Assembly (NCBI GenBank): GCA_003993805.1
Contig: RSEF01000002.1
Coordinates: 97,023,063-97,087,062 of the forward strand
From: Himantopus leucocephalus
Taxonomy: Eukaryota; Chordata; Aves; Charadriiformes; Recurvirostridae
Direction of reading: 5' to 3'
DNA: 64,000 nt
Of the stretch, positions 37,296 through 50,300 are shown in pieces. Under the pieces are notes generated by a model. That model had not been told where the DNA came from. It saw only the letters and a program-made list of their open reading frames with translations, and made no database searches. Made by a program: the position numbers and the translations under genes. Every line of letters starts with the position of its first letter. Position 1 is the first letter of the stretch.

Positions 37296-37314
37296 GGGGG
37301 GGGCGGGGCAGGGG
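37296..37314 (+). promoter_or_regulatory. G-quadruplex motif with GC box
   Basis: Eight G, C, four G, CA, four G on the plus strand satisfy a four-run G-quadruplex pattern with very short loops, and contain GGGGCGGGGC, a consensus Sp1/KLF site. It lies about 140 bases before the candidate regulatory block that follows. No CpG island or clear TATA box supports calling a promoter. Confidence 0.7.
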
Positions 37315-37439
37315 AGAAAGAAGAAATGCGAGATTAAAAGATGTATATATTTATACACAAGCACAGCTAGAAAAGCTGCCGTATGGCTACAAGTTAGTGT
37401 CTGCGGCCCCTTCCCTCCTCCCCTTTTAATAATATATTG

Positions 37440-38110
37440 ATGTAAGCAGCTTGCGCATGCCAAACAAATTCTCTACATAAAAAGTCAACTGTCGGAAGGA
37501 GGCTCATCAATCTGGCAAAGTGCACTCAGGTAGAACGCCTCTCGGGGCGCCCGCCCCGGCAGCCATGCTGCTCGGGGGAAAGGGATCGCTCCAGCTGACG
37601 GGCTCATAAATGTTCATTAAAGAGTCTTTCCGCCAGTTTACAGAAAAAGCAGCTGTTTTGCAGGAACGCTGGTAATTTATTTCTCAGTGATATTATGGAA
37701 AGCTGTTGCAGATAATTGAACTGTAGGAAGTTTTGCTGTTAAAATGGCAGAGACAGCTAGCCGAATTCACTCAATCAGCACCTCTTTACTAGTACAGCAA
37801 CCACAGCAAATCTGGAGATGTTCATTTTGGGATCCTTTGCTGCAGTTCTCTAGGAGGCATGTTATGTATTGCTTCCCACATTTCTCACATTGTCTCATCA
37901 TTTCTTCTTCTCCAAAGCGGAGGGAGAAGAGAAGAGGAAATATATTTATTTTTCTGCTGCAGCTATGATTTCCCCATGGATGACAAAGAGAGTGCTATGC
38001 AATGTTGTCAAGCAACTACAAAAGGCACTGCTAGCACAGCTGAATGAGGAAACATATTTTGTAGCTTTAACTATGATCAAAAATCACTTGCCTTATTAAT
38101 TGCGTGATTG
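37440..38110. promoter_or_regulatory. Candidate conserved non-coding element with CpG-rich core
   Basis: A CpG-rich core at about 37535-37610 (including CTCGGGGCGCCCGCCCCGGC) lies inside otherwise AT-leaning complex sequence. Flanking words include GGCTCATAAATGTTCATTAA, GATAATTGAACTG, ATTCACTCAATCAGC and ATGTTGTCAAGCAAC. Overlapping open frames on the plus strand (74-76 codons at 37744-38099) show no domain. The combination of high complexity, CpG-rich core and dense TF-like words makes this one of the stronger enhancer candidates in the window; conservation is untested. Confidence 0.42.
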
Positions 38111-41100
38111 GTCTCCTTTCTCCTGAGGCTAGCCGTGAAGGCCCTATCTATTTCCTGCATAGAACACGTCACGTGAATTAACTAGGTATTTTGCCTAATC
38201 GTTTAGTGGTTTAGAAATTAAGGTCTGTACTTTGGTTTTAACATTATAGAGGTTGTAGTAGTGATTTATAGTAAGAAGAGCTTTGTGTGTGTGGTGGGAG
38301 AACAACCTCTTTGAGTAAGAACTAAAATAAGGGGATGACATCTTACTTTCTTTTATAATAGACTGCTTAAAAATAACTTACTTTAAACATTTCCATAGAC
38401 TAAAAATAGAATGGTTAGCTTAGTAAGCCAGTTAGAAAAAGATTGTAGGATTGCATGAATAGTTTGCCATCCACATTTTCGGAAAAGAAGCAAAAAACAT
38501 GTTTACAACTGTTTTTTAAAAATGAATAGTGTCAATGAAAGGGTTTCCATTTTAAGACATAAGAAGTATGGTAAACCAGCATGAGTGCTAATACAATTAT
38601 TGGTTCTCAGGGAAGAAATAAAATCTTTAACTTGATTTTAGTAGAGTTGCATTAGGTTGTGCTAGGGAGGACGATGGTCAAAGGATAAGAGTCTTTGAGA
38701 AGACTATCTCAGAAGATTTTCAAAACAGAATAAAGAGTCTGCCACAATGAAGGTCAGCTAGTTTGCTATACCATGCAATTTTCTGCTGTGAAATCAGAGA
38801 GGAGTTCCCTTTGGCATCTTTCTCTACTACTGTAGAGTGATAGTATAAATAGGAGTCTTCTAAGACTCCATCCGCAAAGTGTGATTTTACATATAGGTGG
38901 GTGACTAATAAAGACGGTACCAATGCTTTACTTCTGCTTGAATAAGTTGTGGGTTTCATTTTAGTTTCGATATGGTTGTTTAAGAAGTGACTTGAAACCA
39001 AATATGCCTAGTTTAAAATGAGTGAGAATATCCATGCAGTCTTTTGTGTTGGTTTAGCTGAAATCACGTTTTAGATCAACAAAACTCCTATCTGCCAACC
39101 ATAAATAAAACATTTTACTGCTTGTGTATGAAACTCTGAGGAGCTTAATAAAGAGCCATTTTTCACAACCTGGTGGTATTATTACACTTGGAAAATAAAG
39201 AATCTGAAAGATCTAAGACAACTGTAGTACATTAAAGAAACTCCTTCCATTACGACACAACGTTTTATAAAGAAATCATCTTGATCGTGGTATCAACAAA
39301 AATCATGCCTTCAAAATCCTCAGAAAGTTCAGTTAGATCCAGAGGTAAATCATGATGAATTTCTTGAGGGCTTGCCTCACATTTTGTTTGCCTCTGTAAT
39401 TTTCATTTATACAGAAAAAGTAAAAGTTCTCTAATTTAGCCTAAGACTAAAAAGAACTCAGATTAAGGCAAATAATTAGATAAATATTAACAGAGAAGCT
39501 GGCCAATATTGGGATGATATCTGAAGTATGGGTCAGCAGTCAAGATGCTTCCCTTACACTGGAATTTTAAGGCACTAGTCCCATTTTCCGAATTATTTAG
39601 AATAAAGGAAACAGTACTGTGTTTTAAAGTAGCCACGAGGGCAGTGTAGACTGATGCAGAGCTTTGCTTCCTTGCCTTCCTTTATCTGAGGAGAAGGGGA
39701 CAGAGATCAATCAGCCAGATAGAGGGATCAGCCATCGAGGTTTAAAGTCCTTGCAGCTGCCATATGCTGTGGGCAAAAGGTGAATGAAGAATAAGAAGTA
39801 CCAGGTAAAGCCATGTAGGTGGAGTGTAGACCTAAAGTGGTCCAGTGAATGAACTGTGTCTACCAGTTCCCTAACATGAGAATAACGATCCCAACAGCAG
39901 GAAACAGCCTTTTGGCGGGGGTTTAGCACTATCTAGAAAGTATTTACGCTATGCAAATCTAGCTCGCCTAACTTTTGCTATTGTTTTTGATCATGTAGGG
40001 TACAAATGTCCTTTTTACTTTTTGTCCTCCTATTGACTGCTTTCTTTAATGAATGTTGACCCATAGAAAATAATCTTTATGAACACACTGTTTATGATTT
40101 CTGTCCAAACTGGATGTTTTGGTGCAGCAAAATGCCAAAATCTATGCTATTAATACCCAGGTGGAACAAACATTTATCCCATGTGCATTTGTGTTTGTTA
40201 TAATAGTGTTGGATATAATGGTGAAACCTCTGAAGCTACTTTGTGAGAGTGGTAGCCCCACAATCTGGGAAGCCAACTGGCTTCACTAGTAAAGTTGAGG
40301 GGAAAGAAAATCTAATCGTCTTACCCTTACATGAATACCTAAACGTCAACCATAGCCAGATCTTTAAAGCTGTTGGATATCAAAACAAAAGAAAACACTT
40401 CCCAGAGATCTTATTCCTTTACTATACCCATGTCTCTAAAGAACTTTGGCATTATTATTAGATAAATTGTAAAAAATTATTAATCTACATATAAAATACA
40501 TATATTTTGAAAATAGGCTTTCACTTTATTGCGGTCTTATGCTAACTTGAAAGAGAGAGTGTGCTACTTTGAAAAGAAAGTCTAAACTTTTTAAGCAAAA
40601 GTGGCACTATCTTTCTTATTCCTACCGGAACCAGGAAAAGGTCAAGTAAACCTGCAAAATATTTAACTTTTCATGAGGAAGATTGCTAAGAATTTTTGCC
40701 AGGGCCTCACTTCAAATTTCTTCAGAAATACCACACCAGATATGGACATCATGTGAAGGTACAACTAAATTTCAAACAGAAGCAGAAAAAAAAAGGAAAA
40801 AGTACAAAGAAGATAAGAAAATTACCATTAGAAACCTTTCCAAGTGTTACGATTTTGAAAGAGCCAACCAAATATTGTGTGCAATTTTAACAAACTTCTC
40901 TTATTTGTTGATCTTTTTCTACTGTCCTTTCATCAAGCTTTCGGGTGGAGAAATTGTGTGTTGCAAATAGCTGGCTTTTTTCTGCTGCATATGTTCTTCC
41001 AATTAATTGAATAATGTCATGGTCCAAGATTTGAAGTTTGACTGTTACCTTTGCAATGGAGAATTTAAATGATGCTGTCAACAGTATGACATTATTGAAA

Positions 41101-41320
41101 TAATTAACATGAGCAGTAAATAATTCTAAGGAAGCCCATATTAACACACAGACACCCCAGTAACTACCTTGTACTCTGCTTATGAAGATTGGAGCGTACT
41201 TCCAAACTTGTATGTGGAAATACAAGCATCAATCGCGTAATTGTGAGAATGCAAAAATAAATGTTTCCTCACACCTGACCATCTGTCAGTTTTTGGTTTT
41301 CTTTGGGGTTTGTTTGTTTG
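38111..41320. other. Unannotated AT-rich sequence
   Basis: Short open frames only (up to 112 codons on the minus strand at 40887-41225, no domain). No repeat family recognised. Confidence 0.45.
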
Positions 41321-41420
41321 NNNNNNNNNNNNNNNNNNNNNNNNNNNNNNNNNNNNNNNNNNNNNNNNNNNNNNNNNNNNNNNNNNNNNNNNNNNNNNNN
41401 NNNNNNNNNNNNNNNNNNNN
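41321..41420. other. Assembly gap of 100 N
   Basis: Exactly 100 N. The left flank ends in GTTTGTTTGTTTG, suggesting a simple repeat at the break. Confidence 0.98.
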
Positions 41421-42409
41421 ATTGCATTTCTACTAGTGAGACTGAGAACAATAGAAGCCACTAAAGCATTAAAGGGATGTGAAATAGTAACAAGATAGGT
41501 AAAAATTAAAGTTGTGTTTTGTGTGTAAAGGCTGTCAATTCCTGTAAGATTTTCACAAGTGTTTGCTAAAAGTCCCACCTCCTAGACCCTGTTGATAGTG
41601 CCAGAATCTCAGCATCCATTCAGAGAAATGCAAACATTAAAAGATTTGTTCTCATGAAGGAAAGAAACCCACCTGAATATGTCATTTGAAGGCACCAAAG
41701 AGTTTCAAACAAATACAGAAAGGCACACTGAAGAATGATGTGATACAAATATAACTCTGTAAGTTGGATAAGATGGCACAATATTGTCTATTGTCAGTTA
41801 TGTCAGGATCCCTCATCACTTTTGCTGCCCCTTGCTTCATCTCCATATTGTTCACATTCCCAGCATTTTATTTTGCCTTTTTAACATCATCTTGACCTCC
41901 TCTTGCACCATTTCTAACTATTCAACATGGTTGAGAAAGTCTTCCTTCAGTCACGTAACAGGTGATTAGCATTTTAGCTGTCAGCGTAAATGTTGGCATG
42001 TCTTCACTTCAAGATGAACAGCTCTTTAACACTTAGCTTTGACTTCCCTCACTAACGAATGCCACCTGCAGTTGGAGTCAGTGGCACGTCCACAGTTATG
42101 GCATCCACACGCACAGAGGTGAAAGGGTTATATAGTGCAGGTTTGGTCTGTTGGTCTGTAATGCCTCAACAGTCTTGCTGCTTTCAGCACGAGGATATGC
42201 TCCTGCCCTCCTGCTCCCTTCATTGTGGAAACCAGTTCAGCATTCAGGATGGGTCCAGCCCAGCCACATGCTGCAGCCAGCAATGGAGAGGAATTCCACC
42301 GAGGTCGGCAGGAACAGGGGTAAGACCCAAACTTTTTCCAGATCCTTTGCAATCCATCAGAAATATCTGGACTGCTCTAAGCTCAGGCTAAAATCGGAGA
42401 ATTAGTTAC
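41421..42409. other. Unannotated sequence
   Basis: A GC-richer part at 42059-42400 carries overlapping open frames on both strands (110, 84 and 74 codons) with no recognisable domain; its origin is unknown. Confidence 0.4.
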
Positions 42410-42680
42410 CTCACAGTTTTATTTCTATGGTTTGTCACTGTTTTATCTCCAACTTTCAAGTTGGCTGTGATTTTTAATTAGCTTGTGCTAGAGCAGTATG
42501 CTCCCGACAAACTTGGAGAACTTGGAGTTTTAAAGGGGAGCTTCCTCATCATGTGGGGTTTTCAATGTTTGCTTGTCTTTACTAATTAGAAGTGCTTATA
42601 AATTAATTATAAGCCTGCTTTACAAACCAGTAGGAGAAAAACTGTGTGCTACGCTGGATATAATTAAGATATAAGAGCAA
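42410..42680. promoter_or_regulatory. Possible conserved non-coding element
   Basis: Includes TTTTTAATTAGCTTGTGCTA, CTTTACTAATTAGAAGTGC and an inverted repeat GCTTATAA/TTATAAGC (42594-42614) around ATTAA. Several TAATTA-class homeodomain words lie in about 130 bases. Support is sequence texture only. Confidence 0.33.
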
Positions 42681-44535
42681 AGAATTTGAGAACAAACAGG
42701 AAGAATTTTTATTGACTGGCTTGCCTTTTAGCTTTTTTCTTCTGAAAATCATTTTCCTTTATACGAAGAACTCCTGCTCTTTGTTGACAAAAGATGTATC
42801 TCTCCCTGGAAACCATTCCTGTTTTACACTAGTGGGACAGAAGGAGTTATATACAGTTATATGGGATTTGACACCTTTTCATCTCCACCTCAGTACTATC
42901 TCTTTGCCAATCTGCCATAGAGCTGGAACTGCAACACCAACCTTTTCGTATCAGTTCACCAATTCATCTTCATTTACCTACTTGAAAAGCAGACCGTCTA
43001 ATACACACTTGAAATTCTTCCTTCTATCCCCTGCTTATAATAACAGGTGCTTAGAAGTCCTATCTCAGTTGTAAAAAAAAAAACCCAAAAAATAGGAAAG
43101 TCATGAACAGAAGACAAAGATTAGAATAGTCAAAAGAATAACAAAACAAAACATAACAAAAAAAGTCAGGGGGCTTATTATGTGTGTCACCTTAATGCTG
43201 CATTGAGATTGTCTCTCATAAAACAGGAGCGTGGGACCAGAAAGTGCAAATGAAAAATAGATTTTACGGTGAGATGAATGGGTAATATGTTGTAATTTCG
43301 TTTTGTTTGCTTATTTTGCTTTTTATTGATGTTTAAGAATGTTCAGAAGAAGGTAAAAATCAAAGAATTTGCAGTAAAGGGGAAAAATCAGTGGGTTTCT
43401 GCTTCATTATGGCACTGTGCCTTTCCTTTATGAGACTGATTGCTCAATATGTTGTTAAAGCATCACCATCATCTCTGAACTAGCCTGAAAAAACGTTAAG
43501 ACTCCCTCCTGTGCACCTTTTCTTTCCATATAATGTTTTCAGTGTTTTCAGTGGCTTCTCCATCTGATTCATATCTTGCCACCTAATCTAGAGACCTGCT
43601 GTGTCAAAGGACACCAGCTCACTGACGCTGCCTAAATCTGTTCTGCCTGAGCCTGAATAGACAATAACCCAGCCCAGTGAAGTGAGCCAGGGTACAGCAC
43701 ATCAGCTGTATCGCTGATCTGGTTGGCGACAGGCATCTGTCTTTGACTGCCCAGCTACCCTGTATTCTGAGAATGTCAACAAAAACACATATTCCTGATC
43801 TCTACGCTCCTTTTTCTCTTTTGGGACCTTGTGTGTTTTGTCACATTTAGAACTGAATGACAGAAATAACCTTTTCCTCCCACTAAGAAGGATAGCTTGA
43901 CACAGAAAATTGACCTGAAGTCTTCTGTCTGAAGAAGAGACTTTTTGATGACAAAGGGACAGTTGAAAAATACTTTGTGCCTTTTTTAATTTGCATTTTT
44001 AATACCTGTTCTCTATATTTACAAATTTTGGCGTGAATTTTAAAATGTTTGACATGTTACTGATGAGCGAAGGTTTCTCGACTTTAAAACTTGAAACTTA
44101 AGTTTGTTATTGTACACTAACAGGTCACACCATACACCTCTGACTCTCTGGTCCTATCACTCATTGAAATGAAAGAAAAACACAAGTACTCTTAATTTTT
44201 GCTCACCAAGAAGGTGAGGCACAGTCAAAACACAATGCATACTTCTGCCACAACATTTCCTTCTTCACAGACAATATTGCAATCTGCAAAGGAGTGGGGA
44301 AAGCAAGGCTGCAAGGGATGATCACCATTTTCAAGAGTCACCTTCTGAGGAAGTCCAAGCAGTGGTACACAATCTAATGGACTGATACGGTCTGTGTCCA
44401 GCAATATTTTTTATGAAGTTTGGTTCCAGTGTGCTCATTGAGGACATCATTGAAACATGGAAGATTATTATTTTTTTTAGTTAACATTTTTAGCAAGAGT
44501 TGGATATTGGTGGAGGAAACGTCCATCTATCAGTG
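42681..44535. other. Unannotated sequence
   Basis: A 120-codon plus-strand frame at 42712-43074 has an early hydrophobic stretch but no homology that I recognise and ends in low-complexity A. No other feature. Confidence 0.4.
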
Positions 44536-44570
44536 AAGTTGCTCTTCATGGGNAAGTTTCTCTTCATGGG
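44536..44570. repeat. False tandem duplication around a single N
   Basis: AAGTTGCTCTTCATGGG (44536-44552), N at 44553, then AAGTTTCTCTTCATGGG (44554-44570), one mismatch in 17. This is the third duplication placed exactly across a single N in the window. Confidence 0.85.
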
Positions 44571-45119
44571 GCTTTGGCTAGCGGTCCCCGAGAATCTGTA
44601 GCAATTGGCAATGCTTTAATCTATACATTCCACACTGTCTCCAGTCTTTGTTCATGAGCTGATATCTCTGTCAAACATATATTCACTGAATAAGTAATGC
44701 CTGTGGTAGTGTGTGTTTTTTTATTATGATCTTTAGATCTTCAGATCTTCAGGGTTCTTAATTCAGTCATTTTCCTGGTTTCCACCCGCCTTTCCAGATG
44801 CCATGTGAAGTCTTAAAAGGATTTCACAGTGTCTTTTTGACTTTTCATGTTTAGGAAGAAAATTTTTGCTCCCTGGAGAGAGGATATGGCCACAAAGTGA
44901 AAGCCACTGCTTTTTCTCCTAAATGGACTAACTTGTGTGCTAATATCACACTATTATGGGCAATATTCACTTTGAATTTTGACTGAAAGTTGTGTTGAAT
45001 TTTCCCAAACATGGTATGTCCAGAAGAGCATTGTAAGGAAGGCTTCACACATATTGAGTGCTGTTAGAAATTTTTGTTAGCTTCCCTAAGAATTTTTGTA
45101 TATTTTACTGTGGGAATAT

Positions 45120-45520
45120 CGTCTCTTACCTCTTAAACTGATTGTCCTGTTCTGATTTGGTTTTCTTTAAAACTTTTTTCATTGCTTCAGATTTACTATC
45201 TTTTCCTCTGTCTGTAAGGTGTATATCTGCTTCCATTTCCTCTTCAAAGACCTAATGAGAGTTACTCTCTTGTTCTGTTTAAAGGGTTTCCTTTTCTTGT
45301 ATGCTGTAACAGTGTTATTTTCATTTCTTTTCAGAGACTGCAGTGGTGTTTTGTCCTAATTCCTCCATTTCTGTTTTAAGTTGTTTCTGCATATTCCCTA
45401 CCTCCTCATTGTTTTCACCATTTTTCATTTCAGCAATGAACTTGAGCTGACTTAATCTGCCTCTTAGGGAAGGAATCTTCTTTGAATTTTCTTCATGCAT
45501 GAACACTGCTAATGTTTTCA
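45120..45520 (-). pseudogene. KIF20B-like coiled-coil pseudogene fragment (block A)
   Basis: On the minus strand an open frame of 61 codons (45506-45321) is followed, after a frameshift, by about 40 further stop-free codons at 45250-45130. Both are rich in E, K, Q and N with heptad-like hydrophobics, so they read as decayed coiled coil. Landmarks are IPSLRGRLSQLK, EKKNENNT (45311-45330 region), EEEMEADI (45222-45245) and MKKVLKK (45162-45182). In order and spacing they resemble the recalled C-terminal half of the stalk of kinesin family member 20B, a mitotic plus-end-directed kinesin. The frame is broken, no motor domain is present and no intact start exists, so no product is expected. Weaker similarity may continue to about 45970 (KKVFKASS near 45750). 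The family call is by memory, not alignment; another coiled-coil protein is possible. Confidence 0.5.
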
Positions 45521-46499
45521 GAGGTGATTTGAAAAGAAATTGGTGACTTCTACTCCTGTCACTTTACAGACCTTTTCTGTGTCAGCTGATACTAATTATC
45601 ATTTTACCATAGGTTTCTGTGTGAATTAGGTACTGACTGAAGTCTAATATGGACTGTGTGAATTTAATATAGCCTACTTTTTAATTAGGGAACATTAATC
45701 TACTCTGTTAGTTGTTATTATGATGATGCTTTGAACACTTTCTTCCAACAATGACTTTTTTCTTCAAGAACGTCATGCGAAGGCATTGTTTTTAGTCTTG
45801 AGAACTGACATTTGCCTTTAGTTTTGCATAGTTTTTCAGGAAGATTATTATTTGGAGGTTTTTTCTTGCTATTACTATTGTCTGAGGCAGAATATATGCT
45901 TCATTTATTTTGTCCAAGTGCTTCATTTTTAATTTCTTCTGTTTCTGAGTAATTCATAGCATGTACATACAGGGATACGGTACTTGAATATCTATGTCCA
46001 ACAGATAAATACATCGTCTGTTATCTATTAAGCTTACATGATAATTATTGACAAATATTCATTTCTTCCTTTGGAATCTTACTTTTAAAACACTGCTCTG
46101 TTCTCACATATTTACCTCAGTGGAGTCACAACGATGTAAAGGTCACAAGAAAAAATAAAGATCCCAAGTACATTATAGGTTCAGTTTCAGAGTTTCACTT
46201 AGAGACATGACAGGGATGGGAGACTTGATAATTTTGCGTATTTAGCTTTCGCAATATTAAATACAGCAAGTATCCGTACTGGGTGTGCTTAACGTTCATG
46301 TACATATCTACAAATATATATTCACTCTCATTATGCCTCTACTTGGACATCAGACACTTTTATCCATGAATTTTAAGTATAACATTCTTCCTGCACTCCT
46401 TTCTAATTATGAGGTTCAACAGAAATGAGCAATCTTGTAATTCTACTCATGATTTATAATTTCAGAAAACCCTAGGTGCAAACCTACATTCCAAGTATC
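45521..46499. other. Unannotated, possibly extending block A upstream
   Basis: Minus-strand reading gives E/K/N-rich pieces with stops up to about 45970. Beyond that nothing coding-like is seen. Confidence 0.35.
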
Positions 46500-47340
46500 C
46501 TCATTTAAAAATGGACTGCTGTAATTATATGATCATTTCATTTTAAATCTGCAGGGGACAGTAACTCAATATAAAGCATGAAAAAATTAATGAGAAGCTT
46601 AATTATAATAATATCATTAAATCCTAATAAGAGAAAAAAGTCTAACTTCACTTTATTTCAGCTTGGACACCTAATATAATTTTATTACAGTACAGTAGTG
46701 ATATTTTCTGAATTTTTAGAGAAACTAATAATGTAACAGCAAAGGCTGGATGATTTTCATTTTCCTTTCCCTTTTTTTCCTTTAAGTAAAAGTAAAAAGG
46801 AAAAATAAAACCTCTTCACAGTGTATAGGTATGTGGACAAGATCTAACACCATTTAACTAATATCAGCCATACATTTCCCATGAGTATTTAGCACTTCAC
46901 TTTACCAGAAAATTTTAGCAGCCATTGCATAATTTTTCACAAAAATATAACAGTTCTTTCACAATTCAGGGGGGTAGATATCTTCACTCATAGTGGCTCA
47001 AGACAGGATCTTTGAGGTGCATTACATTTTACTTTAAAGAGCAATGTACAAACGATAACAGTCAAACTTCAGTTACCATGGCTACAGGATGGAGGCTGGT
47101 GCAATTTTATTCACGGTTTATTAATATTTAGCAGATATCAGAATTTTCCTATTTTTTCACATTTACAATCCAGATACTTTACAGAAGTTATTTATAAAGA
47201 GCACAACATTCCTGAACACACAGCCCTGCTGGTGACAAATGTTTAAATGTGGAGTGCATTAGTGTGGCATCAGACATTGTCAATAATGCATGCTCACCAC
47301 CATTTAATTATTTTGAAAACATCTGTTGAAGTAAAATATG
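46500..47340. promoter_or_regulatory. Possible conserved non-coding stretch
   Basis: Contains GAAGCTTAATTATAATAATA, TTACCATGGCTACAGG, CGGTTTATTAATATTTAG and CACCACCATTTAATTATTTT. It also holds an inverted pair TTTTTCCTTT/AAAAGGAAAAA near 46774-46806. No reading frame of note. Support is texture only. Confidence 0.28.
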
Positions 47341-50300
47341 TTCCAGAGGGGAATAAGGAAGTCAAGTGCATTAGTGACTGTGTTAACCACATTTCACTCT
47401 GTAACATAGAAAACCCTAAAGGGAAGACCAGGATTCAAGGACATCAGGAGAATGTTAAAATTCATCTTCATTTTTAGTCTTTGTAGGTAAGAAAGTCATT
47501 TAGCTAAATCTTTTGTGTAGGATTTGTTTTCCAAGAATTTTTAAAATAGGGCTAAAATATTGTATCAGAACATGTAATGGAAATCCTTTATTTTTTCCAT
47601 AGTACACCTGAATGTATACCATTTGTCTTCTGAGAAATCCTAAACAATTACTTACATAGTGTGGTGCCCTTTTACGAGTGAAGATTACTTTACTCTTGGC
47701 TCTGAGTGAGGGATAGCTGGTAAGCTTCCTCTCCTTAGTCCTTTTGCCTTCCTCTCATATAGTGTTTGGTTTCAATCTAGAAATTATTTCCTTTTCAGCT
47801 TTGTTTTTCCTAGCTTACTCCAACTGCTAGAAACATTATTTTTTTTAAAATTAAATTAAAAATCATTCCATGGTTGGTTTCAGAGCCCGATGTAAATAAG
47901 TTTATGTATAACTATTTAAAATTTATCCAACTATTAACATGTCATCATACCGTCTTTCATAGATTGTTTAAGGAAGAAATGTAGGATGCTTATTGAGATG
48001 CTATCTGACATATTCCACTCGAATAATTCTCTTGTCATACACTTTTTACAAACAACATCGACCATCATTGTCAGGTTAACTTAGTGGGTCATAATGGTAC
48101 AATGAGTTAATAGACTTCTAGTCGGGGTGTGCCAATACAGATATGCCACAGGCAGTATAAGGCAGCAGCCTTAAATTACGCCCTCATGAATTTAGAAACG
48201 GACAGCATGTTCCTCTAACCACTGCACAGAGAGGAAGGGAGCCAAATAATGAATACAACAGCCCAGCATGTCACACTTAGCAATTAAACTTCCCTGGAAG
48301 TCCTTGAACATAGTCAGTGGAGATAGCCTGGAGCCTCCAAAGAACAATGTAGAAGGTCCAAGCAAGGTACTCACTGGGGAGCTGACAGCAACACCCAGCA
48401 GGGAACAGTCAATGCTGAGCTGAAGGAATCTTCACGTGGCTGAAAATGCTACCAAAGTGTATAAAAAAGCCAGACTAAAACAGCAATAAAGGGGAGCTTT
48501 GTGAAGAACAGGTGATATTATGGTCATGGAGAGAAACTTCCAGCATCAGAGAAAGTATGAAGTTTCAGGGAGGAGGAAAAGCCAGGTTGAAGTCAGCAAA
48601 GAAAAAGAAAAGGAAGGCAGTACACCTCACCAGAGAGGCTGCAGTCTGATGTACTCCCGAGGTGGCAGGAGAAGGCAGAGTCCTGTCTTTAGGCAATCAG
48701 TAATGAACACTGCCCAGGGTCCTCTGCTCCCCCGGCTCAGGGAGAAGGGATTGATTCTTCCAGCAGCGTTTGAGCCCACTTAAGATGTGATTAATTTTTC
48801 GAAGGGTAAGCATGTCTATCTATTGACTGTAGGGGAAACACAGTTGATGAGATTCCTAACTGAGGCCCCATCATTAAATGTTCAAAGTTTCGCGAGATGA
48901 ATCCAGACTGGGTGTATATGGGGTTAATGGTCCTATATCTTTATCTCACCAGGCAGCCAGTACTAGTGTTAATAGCGGGAACTCTCTGAAAGCCATTAGA
49001 GGAATTCTGGGGAGCTCTACTGCTTCGTGGTCCCTTTCATCAGCCTCTTTAGTATGACAAATAGCTTGAGGCTGCCTACCAGCCAGTTATTTTTAAAGGT
49101 GTGTGAAAGTGGCTAGAAACATCTGTTCAAAGCCACCATCTTGAACTGGCTTTTCAATGATGTTAAAAAAAAAAAAAACCAAACAATTTAATTTAAGCTG
49201 AATATGCATAACTACATTTTCACCAATACATTTTTTTCATTTCTTGATTTTTCACTTGAAAAGCTAATTTGTCCAAGTAAACTAATCTCCAACCAAGAAA
49301 AGAACACTGAGAAGAAAACTAAGCTTTCTGTGTACATAAGTCTGGACTGCACAGGGGATAATCACCCTTCACTCTAAGTTACCCATGAAAAATGTCACTT
49401 AGCTCTTTCACCAGATTTTTGAAAATGCGAGAAGCAGCTTGTGGCTAGAATTTTTACATTCTCCCTATTACCCTCTGAAGATAGGTGAGGAGGGGATGGA
49501 TTTTTCGCCACAACTTTCTGACCATCGAAGATGAGTCAGTACCAGAGAGAATGTTTATACTGAGGAAGAAAACTCCATAGAAAGATAGCGGCAGGGACTC
49601 CAGTATGGCACGACCACAAGTTCAGCGTAGTGAACAAAGTCCTAGTTTGTGCTGAAAGAATGTTTCTATGGAAAAGCTTTTGCAATATGCAGTCACAGAC
49701 CAGGTAAAGAAATTATTGTTTTATTTGACGGTTTGGAAATGATCAAATAATGTTAGCAATACTGCAATTCTTGAGTTCCTGGACTTGGCACTTCACTTCT
49801 ATTTTGTCTTTTTCCAAATCTCAGCACATTGTTTTCAGAAATCAAGTCCATTATACTCTTTGTCGTACATACTATAAATGTTGTAGTCACATACATATAT
49901 GACGCAGCTGTTTATTTTCAGCTGTTTGTTGGGCCTTCTTTATGTTATTCCAACTTCTGAGGTTTTTTGGTGTCATTTGAAATATGGCAGTTTAGAAATA
50001 GTTACAATAGAGAACTGGCTGCATATAGTGTTTTTTCCTACTACTTTGTATTGAAAACATACTGTTTGTTATTTAGTTCCAACTTTGAGTTCTTTAAAAT
50101 GGAACAGTCAGAGAATACACAAAAGTTTCTGCCAGTGAATTCTCTTCATACACAGTCAGGGTTTTTTTTTTAAAAAAAGAAGGTCTGCATATTTAACATA
50201 ATTTAACATCTCTACAGCTTGAGCAATTATCCTAATAGCAGGGAACCAAGGCCTACTGGTAAGTTTTATCCTCCCTTTGTCAGGCTTGTTTCTTTGATAT

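Noticed and set aside
42059..42405. 110- and 84-codon frames with an opposing 74-codon frame
   Set aside because: Open on both strands in different frames, which indicates composition rather than coding.
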